NCBI GenBank assembly: GCA_035464115.1
Contig: DATHSN010000138.1
Span: 1 to 9,423, forward strand
Length of the DNA stretch: 9,423 bases
Direction of reading: 5' to 3'
DNA from: DATHSN01 sp035464115
GTDB lineage: Bacteria; Actinomycetota; Acidimicrobiia; Acidimicrobiales; SKKL01
Shown here piece after piece: positions 4,495-9,423 of the stretch (positions are counted from its first letter, which is position 1; each line of letters starts with the position of its first letter). A program made the translations under genes and the position numbers. The notes under the pieces are model-generated. The model saw nothing but the letters and a program-made list of their open reading frames with translations. It did no database searches and was not told the origin of the DNA.

Positions 4495-6657
4495 TCAGGT
4501 CTCGACGACGATCTCCTGGTCGTGGGCGTGACGCCCGACGACCAGGCGCAGGTGGGCGCGCTCGCGCTCCCACACCCCGTCGAGGCGCAGGTCGAGCAGG
4601 TCGAGCCGCAGTGGGACGTCGGCGTGGGTGGTGGCGCCGGCGTCGGCGCGCACCTTGGCGAAGCCCACCAACCGGCGAGGTGGGCGGGCGTGCGCCGACC
4701 CCGGCATCTCGGCGTAGACCTGCACGACGGTGCTCCCCGGTCGGCTGCCGCAGTTGGTGACCTCGACCGCGGCGGTGCCCGACCCGCGATCCGGGGCGAC
4801 GTCGATGTGGGCGGCGGTGATGGCCATGTCGGTGTAGCCGAGCCCGAAGCCGAACGGCCGGGCCGGGGTGACGCCCGAGGCGTCGAGGTGCCACTGGCCG
4901 TGGAGCAACCCGTAGGTGGCGGTGACGGCGTCGCGGTCGAACGGCACCAGATCGGCCTGGTGGGCGGGGAGCGCGAAGGGCAGCCGCCCGCCGGGCTCGG
5001 CGCGGCCGAGGAGCACGTCGGCCAGGGCGTGGCCGCCCTCCATGCCCGGGTACCAGATCATGAGGGTGGCGGCGACCTCGTGGAGCCAGGGCAGGACGAA
5101 CGCGCTGCCGCCCATGACGGCGACGACGACGCGCTCGGCGCCGGTGGCGGCCGCGGCCCGCACGAGCGCCTCGTCGGCGCTCGACAGGTGCAGCGACGCC
5201 CGGTCGCCGCCGGGGGCGAACTCGGCCGGCGCCCCGGGGGTCTCGGCCGGCGGGGCCTCGGGCGCGTCCGGGCGGGGGGTGGGGAACCCCACCTCGGGGT
5301 GGTCCGTGGGCGGGAAGAGGTGGGCCAGCGCGGCGGTGCCGGCCTGGTCGACGTACTCGCCCTCGTCGTCCTTGGTGGTGCCCACCACGACGACGACGAG
5401 GTCGGCCCCCACGGCGATGGCGGCATCGGTGTCGTGGTGGACGACCTCTGCCTCGGGGAGCGCGGCCCGGATCCCCTCGAGGGGGGTGACCACGTGGGGT
5501 GGGTGCACGGCGCTCGATCCGCCGTCGCCCAGGTTGGCCACCGCCGCCAGTCGGCCGAGGACTGCAACCCGCCGGAGCTGGTCGGGGTCGGCGGGCAGGA
5601 GCGGCCCCTCGTTGCGCAGCAGCACGAACGACTCGACGGCCGCCTCCCGAGCGAGCGCCCGGTGCGCGTCGGAGGCGATCACCTCGGCGGGCGGGGCGCC
5701 CGCGTCGTCGAGGAGGTGGGCGAACCGCAGCTGGGTGGCCACGACGGCGGTGACCCGCCGGTCGACGGTGGTCTCGTCGAGACGACCGCTCGCCACCGCG
5801 TCGGGGAGCGCGACGGCCCGTTGCTGGCGGAACGGCATCTCGATGTCGAGGCCGGCCTCGACCGACGCCACCGCGTCGCGCAGGCCGAACACGAAGTCGG
5901 ACACCACGAACCCGTCCCAGCCCCACTCCTCGCGGAGGATCTCGGTGAGCAGCGCCTGGTGCTCGCCGCACCACGTCCCGTTGACCGAGTTGTAGGCGCT
6001 CATGGTCGACGCCACGCCGGCGTCGGCGAGGCGGCGGAAGTGGGGGAGGTAGACCGCGTGCAGCGCCCGCTCGCCGACCTCGACGTCGACGGTGAACCGG
6101 GCGTTCTCCATTGAGTTGAGGGCGAAGTGCTTCATGCAGGCGAGCACGTGGCGCTGCAGGCCCTCGGTGAGGGCCGCCCCCATCTCGCCCACGTGGTGGG
6201 GGTCCTCGCCGTAGGTCTCCTGGGCCCGGCCCCACGCCGGGTGGCGCAGCAGGTTCACGCACACCGCGCCGGTGAACGTCGCCCCCGACGCCCGCAGCTC
6301 GGCGCCGATCGCCGCGCCGATCCGTCGCTCGAGGTCGGGGTCGAACGACGCGCCCCGCGCCATCGACACCGGGAAGCAGGTGGCCGACCCCACCACGCAG
6401 CCCCGCGGCCCGTCGGCGAAGCGGATGCCGGGGATCCCCAGGCGGGCGACGGCGGCGGCCGGCCAGGGGTGCTGGTAGTAGCCGCCCGAGGTCATGTCGA
6501 CGATGCCGGGCCAGAACGGGGTGTCGCCGTCGAGGCACCCGAGCTTCTCGTCGAGGGTCATCGCCGCGACGAGGGCAGCCGCCTCGTGGTGGTGATCGGC
6601 TCCGGCGGCCACGCGGGCGGCGGCCGCGGCGAAGTCGGTCTGGTCGGTCGGCTCCAT
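4495..6657 (-). CDS. Glycoside hydrolase family 3 beta-glycosidase, cytoplasmic
   Basis: 720 residues. The GH3 N-terminal domain covers roughly 30-310: GIPGIRFADGPRG (74-86), WGRAQETYGEDP, KHFALNSMEN (176-185), MSAYNSVNG, and nucleophile Asp254 in GFVVSDF. The second domain covers about 335-610 and includes GTTKDDEGEYVDQ (acid/base candidates Glu432 or Glu434), WYPGMEGGHALADVLLG and PFGFGLGYTD. A fibronectin-III-like C-terminal domain follows (about 615-720; VEVTNCGSRPGSTVVQVY). A Pro-rich loop (459-480) interrupts the second domain. GH3 enzymes of this layout release terminal sugars, often beta-glucose, by a retaining mechanism; the sugar specificity cannot be read here. No signal peptide is present, so imported oligosaccharides or glycosides are likely substrates. 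The start is fixed by a strong AGGAGG five bases before the ATG, and CAGACT (complement of 6684-6689) may be its -10. It follows the lipase-like gene after 67 bp. Confidence 0.92.
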   Translation of the reverse strand: MEPTDQTDFAAAAARVAAGADHHHEAAALVAAMTLDEKLGCLDGDTPFWPGIVDMTSGGYYQHPWPAAAVARLGIPGIRFADGPRGCVVGSATCFPVSMARGASFDPDLERRIGAAIGAELRASGATFTGAVCVNLLRHPAWGRAQETYGEDPHHVGEMGAALTEGLQRHVLACMKHFALNSMENARFTVDVEVGERALHAVYLPHFRRLADAGVASTMSAYNSVNGTWCGEHQALLTEILREEWGWDGFVVSDFVFGLRDAVASVEAGLDIEMPFRQQRAVALPDAVASGRLDETTVDRRVTAVVATQLRFAHLLDDAGAPPAEVIASDAHRALAREAAVESFVLLRNEGPLLPADPDQLRRVAVLGRLAAVANLGDGGSSAVHPPHVVTPLEGIRAALPEAEVVHHDTDAAIAVGADLVVVVVGTTKDDEGEYVDQAGTAALAHLFPPTDHPEVGFPTPRPDAPEAPPAETPGAPAEFAPGGDRASLHLSSADEALVRAAAATGAERVVVAVMGGSAFVLPWLHEVAATLMIWYPGMEGGHALADVLLGRAEPGGRLPFALPAHQADLVPFDRDAVTATYGLLHGQWHLDASGVTPARPFGFGLGYTDMAITAAHIDVAPDRGSGTAAVEVTNCGSRPGSTVVQVYAEMPGSAHARPPRRLVGFAKVRADAGATTHADVPLRLDLLDLRLDGVWERERAHLRLVVGRHAHDQEIVVET

Positions 6658-6724
6658 CGGGCCCTCCTGGTGCGCTCCCGCCCAGTCTGGCCCGCGGCCG
6701 ACGGGGTGTCAGCGGCCCGGCGGC

Positions 6725-7528
6725 TCAGGCCACCGACTCGACGAACGCCACCAGGTCGGCGATGACCTCGTCGCGGTTGGTCTCGTGGACCAGCTCGTGG
6801 CGGGCGCCGTCGTAGACGTGGACCGTGGCGCTCGCCAGCGGCATCGCCTCGAACGAGGCGAGCGCGGGCCGCCACGGGACGAACGGGTCGTCGGTGCCGT
6901 GGAGGAAGGCGCCGGCCATGGTGAGTCGGTGCCGCTCGGCCATCATCGTCTCGCAGCAGCCGAGCTCGGCGCGGATGAGCTCCATGTTCACCACGCCGTG
7001 GAAGACGAGCGGGTCGTCGGCGTAGGCCCGCTGGGCGTCGGGGTCGCGCGACATGCCGGCCACGTCGCTCGGCGCGGTGGGGTCGGGGGCCGCCACCATG
7101 GTCCGCAGCCAGCCACAGTCGAGCACCGCGCCGAGGAACGCCACCCCGGCCACGTCGGGGTGGACCTGGGCGTAGCGGGCGGTGAGCAGGCCGCCCATCG
7201 AGTGACCGGCCAGCACGAGCGGACCGCCGGGGACCTCCGCCCGGGCGGCGTCGGTGACGGCGCGCAGGTCGGCGACGACGCCGTCGAAGTCGGTGATGAG
7301 CACCCGCTCGCCCCCCGAGCGGCCGTGGCCGAGGTGGTCGTCGGCGACCACGGCCCAGCCCCGCGCCACGAGCGCGGCGGCCACGTGGGCGTAGCGCCCG
7401 CCGTGCTCACCCCAGCCGTGGACCAGCTGCACCAGGCCGCAGGGCGCTCCCGCCGCGGGGTCGGGGAGCCACGTCCGGTAGGCGACCTCGGCGGCGTGGC
7501 CCGCGAGGGTGGCGTGGTGCTCGATCAC
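6725..7528 (-). CDS. Alpha/beta hydrolase, monoacylglycerol-lipase-like (serine lipase/lysophospholipase)
   Basis: 267 residues from a GTG start with GGAG six bases upstream. Its features match the Hydrolase_4/monoacylglycerol lipase group: the oxyanion region VHGWGEHGGRY (36-46), DHLGHGRSGG (64-73), the nucleophile elbow GHSMGG with Ser110, Asp214 in HGTDDPFVP and His244 in GARHELVHE. These form a complete Ser-Asp-His triad. There is no signal peptide, so the enzyme is intracellular. It probably hydrolyses lipid esters such as monoacylglycerols or lysophospholipids, though other carboxylic esters are possible. It starts 31 bp after the oxidoreductase stop codon, so it may be cotranscribed with it, yet a TAGGAT box overlaps that stop codon and could give it its own promoter. 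Confidence 0.88.
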   Translation of the reverse strand: MIEHHATLAGHAAEVAYRTWLPDPAAGAPCGLVQLVHGWGEHGGRYAHVAAALVARGWAVVADDHLGHGRSGGERVLITDFDGVVADLRAVTDAARAEVPGGPLVLAGHSMGGLLTARYAQVHPDVAGVAFLGAVLDCGWLRTMVAAPDPTAPSDVAGMSRDPDAQRAYADDPLVFHGVVNMELIRAELGCCETMMAERHRLTMAGAFLHGTDDPFVPWRPALASFEAMPLASATVHVYDGARHELVHETNRDEVIADLVAFVESVA

Positions 7529-7556
7529 TGGCGTCTCCGGTGGGGGCGGGCGCCCG

Positions 7557-7562
7557 ATCCTA
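7557..7562 (-). promoter_or_regulatory. -10 box TAGGAT before the lipase-like gene
   Basis: TAGGAT on the minus strand shares its first three bases with the TAG stop codon of the upstream oxidoreductase. It would start a transcript about 20 bases before the GTG, leaving a short leader that holds the GGAG ribosome site. The surrounding GGCCCGTAGGA (complement of 7558-7568) is identical to the sequence upstream of GH68 (complement of 1882-1892). No -35 is recognised. Confidence 0.35.
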
Positions 7563-8519
7563 CGGGCCGGTGCCGGTGAGCTCGGCGACCCGGGCGACGG
7601 CTCGCCGGCACAGCGCGGGGACCTCGGCGGGGTCGTCGGTGTGCTGGGACGGCTTGAGGCAGAACGTGGTGTAGCCCGCCGCCCACTGCGCGCCGATGTC
7701 GGCGAGGGCGTCGTCGAGGTCGGCCACGTCGTCGGCGCCGGCGAAGCGGGCCCGGGAGCCGCCGACCAGCTCGAGGGCGTCGGGGTCGCGCCCCGCGTCG
7801 ACCAGCGCGGCCCGCACCTGGGCGAGGTCGTCGGCGGTGGGCGTGCCGAACGGGTGGAAGCCGTGGCCGAAGCGGGCCAGGCGTCGCAGCAGCGCCGGGT
7901 GCGCGGTCTGGCCGCCGAACCACATGCGGGGGCCCTCCGGGCGGAACGGCGTCGGCTCGCTCCACACGTCGTCGAACGAGAAGAGCTCGCCGTGGAACGA
8001 CGCCGGCGACGGACCCCAGAGCCGGGCCATGGCCTCGAGCTGCTCGTCGAGGATCCGGCCCCGGTGCTCGAAGGCCACGCCGAGGGCGTCGTACTCGTCG
8101 CGGTGCCACGACACGGTGGGCTGCACGACGAGCCGCCCCTGCGAGAGCAGGTCGAGGGTGGCCAGGTCCTTGGCGAGCAGCACCGGGTGGCGCAGCGGGG
8201 CGATGATCGCCCCGGCCACCAGCCGGACCCGGGTGGTGGCCGCGGCGATGGCCGACAGCAGCACGGTGGAGCTGGGCCACGGCGTGGCCGGATCCTGGTT
8301 GCCGGGCGCGGCGTAGGCGCGGGGGTTCTCGGGCCGGCCGAGGGCGTCGGCCGTCGGGCCCAGGGCCAGGTGCTCGGAGAGCATCACCGCGTCGAACCCG
8401 GCCGCCTCGGCCTCGACCGCCATGCGCACCAGCGCCATCGGGTCGCGCGGGTCGACCAGCGTCCAGTTCTCCGAGAGGATCAGCAACAGGCGGGGCCGGC
8501 GCCCGGCGGGTGGGGTCAC
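7560..8519 (-). CDS. LLM-class flavin/F420-dependent oxidoreductase
   Basis: 319 residues from a GTG at 8519. It is a luciferase-like monooxygenase-fold protein of the actinobacterial F420-dependent type. Visible landmarks are the N-terminal strand LLLILSENWTL, AEAAGFDAVMLSEHL (37-51), the helix and strand around AAATTRVRLVAGAIIAPLRHPVLLAKDLATLDLLSQGRL (residues 92-130), PTVSWHRDEYDALGV, RMWFGG (198-203) and the C-terminal ADIGAQWAAGYTTFCL. The family transfers hydride between F420H2 or a flavin and small organic substrates; the substrate here is unknown. The frame stays open for another 120 codons upstream, but those overlap the aminotransferase and are a GC artefact. The chosen GTG overlaps the aminotransferase TGA (GTGA, 4 bp). 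No Shine-Dalgarno precedes it, so it is probably translated by coupling. Confidence 0.87.
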   Translation of the reverse strand: MTPPAGRRPRLLLILSENWTLVDPRDPMALVRMAVEAEAAGFDAVMLSEHLALGPTADALGRPENPRAYAAPGNQDPATPWPSSTVLLSAIAAATTRVRLVAGAIIAPLRHPVLLAKDLATLDLLSQGRLVVQPTVSWHRDEYDALGVAFEHRGRILDEQLEAMARLWGPSPASFHGELFSFDDVWSEPTPFRPEGPRMWFGGQTAHPALLRRLARFGHGFHPFGTPTADDLAQVRAALVDAGRDPDALELVGGSRARFAGADDVADLDDALADIGAQWAAGYTTFCLKPSQHTDDPAEVPALCRRAVARVAELTGTGP

Positions 8520-9423
8520 CGGGTGGCGGCGAGGGCCTTGGCGAAGGTGTCGACCGCGGTGTCGATCTCGGCGTCGGTGACGACGAGCGGCGGCATCCAG
8601 CGGATGACGTTGCCGTCGGTGCCGGCGCTCATGAGCAGCAGGTGGCCCTCGGTGCGGCAGTGGGCGAGGACCTTGGCGGTGCGGGGGGCGTCGGGCCGAC
8701 CGTCGGCGTCGACGAGCTCGGTGGCGACCATGAGGCCGGGGCCGCGCACGTCGCCGAGCCCGGGGTCCTCGTCGGCCAGGCGGCCGAGCGCCGACCACAG
8801 CTGCTCGCCCCGGGCCCGGGAGTGGTCGAGGAACCCGTCGGCGGTGAGCACGTCGATGGTGGCGAGGGCCGCCGCGCACCCGATGGGGTTGCCGCCGTAG
8901 GTGCCGCCGTGGGAGCCGACCGGCCAGCGCCCGGCGATGTCGACGGTGGTGCCGATGGCCGAGATCGGGAAGCCCGACGCGATGCCCTTGGCCATCACGA
9001 TGATGTCGGGGTCGATGCCGGCCGCCTCGATGGCGAACATCGGGCCGGTGCGCCCGAACCCGCTCTGCACCTCGTCGGCCACGAAGAGGATGCCGTAGCG
9101 GCGGGCGAGGTCGGCGAGGCCCTGGAGGAACTCGATGGGGGCGGGCACGTAGCCGCCCTCGCCGAGGACGGGCTCGATGAAGATGGCGGCGGTCTCCGCC
9201 GGCGCGGTCTGGGTGGCGAGGAGCCGCTCGACCGCGGCCAGGCAGCGGGCGCTGGCTTCGGCCGGGGTCTCGCCGGTGCGGAAGTGGTAGGGGAACGGCG
9301 CCACGAACACGCCGGAGGGGAGCGGGGCGTGGCCGGCCCGGTACACCGTCTTGGAGGTGGTCATGGCCATGGCCTGGGCGGTGCGGCCGTGGAAGCTGCC
9401 CCCGAACACGATGAGGTTGGGGC
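8516..9423 (-). CDS. Class III PLP-dependent aminotransferase, GABA-aminotransferase-like (N-terminus outside window)
   Basis: The C-terminal 302 residues or so are present; the coding frame runs through the window edge (PNLIVFGGSFHGRT...), so the true start is not seen. Numbering from the Val at 9409, the class III landmarks are SFHGRT (5-10), IEPVLGEGGYVPAP (78-91), DEVQSGFGRTG with the PLP-nitrogen Asp112, Lys141 in VMAKGIASGFPISA as the Schiff-base lysine, and GGTYGGNPIGCAAALA. The EPxxGEGG pair (Glu79, Glu84) resembles 4-aminobutyrate aminotransferases, which move the amino group of omega-amino acids to 2-oxoglutarate. Other omega-transaminases, such as those for beta-alanine, ornithine or polyamine products, remain possible. 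The partner oxidoreductase gene overlaps its stop codon, so the two are one operon. Confidence 0.9.
   Translation of the reverse strand, partial: PNLIVFGGSFHGRTAQAMAMTTSKTVYRAGHAPLPSGVFVAPFPYHFRTGETPAEASARCLAAVERLLATQTAPAETAAIFIEPVLGEGGYVPAPIEFLQGLADLARRYGILFVADEVQSGFGRTGPMFAIEAAGIDPDIIVMAKGIASGFPISAIGTTVDIAGRWPVGSHGGTYGGNPIGCAAALATIDVLTADGFLDHSRARGEQLWSALGRLADEDPGLGDVRGPGLMVATELVDADGRPDAPRTAKVLAHCRTEGHLLLMSAGTDGNVIRWMPPLVVTDAEIDTAVDTFAKALAATR

Noticed and set aside
4015..6538. Long plus-strand (4015-6114) and second minus-strand (4466-6538) frames over the GH3 gene
   Set aside because: Neither contains recognisable motifs. The GH3 frame at 4495-6657 has complete family motifs and a strong ribosome site.
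8520..8879. A 120-codon N-terminal extension of the LLM oxidoreductase
   Set aside because: It is Arg-rich, overlaps the well-supported aminotransferase in another frame, and has no family match. The GTG at 8519 gives a normal protein and a classic stop/start overlap.

Overview
The window is very GC-rich, with G/C-biased third codon positions. It carries an F420-type luciferase-like oxidoreductase, GTG starts, TANNNT -10 boxes placed directly before start codons, and lipoproteins with acidic, Thr-rich linkers. Together these suggest an actinobacterium, possibly of the Acidimicrobiia. That placement is inferred from style and gene families, with no marker gene to confirm it.

Layout, left to right. 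(1) At 1-1853, on the minus strand, are two lipoprotein genes: an unidentified one that starts at 190 and leaves the window, and upstream of it a complete surface-anchored GH68 fructosyltransferase (levansucrase/inulosucrase/invertase type). A 16-bp hairpin separates them. (2) At 2077-3474, minus strand, is an amidase-signature hydrolase. (3) At 3475-3688 a divergent intergenic region holds two identical 52-bp imperfect palindromes in tandem. They are flanked by what look like two leaderless promoters pointing outward. (4) At 3689-4483, plus strand, is an arylamine N-acetyltransferase. (5) At 4495-6657, minus strand, is a cytoplasmic GH3 glycosidase, convergent with the acetyltransferase; an 11-bp inverted repeat lies across their 3' ends. 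(6) At 6725-9423, minus strand, are a monoacylglycerol-lipase-like alpha/beta hydrolase, an LLM-class oxidoreductase and a class III aminotransferase cut by the window edge. The last two overlap by 4 bp and are surely cotranscribed.

How they work together: the window reads as ordinary catabolic and accessory metabolism. GH68 acts on sucrose or fructans outside the membrane, and GH3 cleaves imported glycosides inside the cell. The amidase and acetyltransferase are divergent and could both handle aryl amides or amines. The aminotransferase and LLM enzyme form a short operon, perhaps for amine degradation. No transporter, regulator, RNA gene, mobile-element transposase or defence gene was seen. 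The least ordinary items are the twin palindromes and the Thr-rich insertion inside the GH68 catalytic domain.
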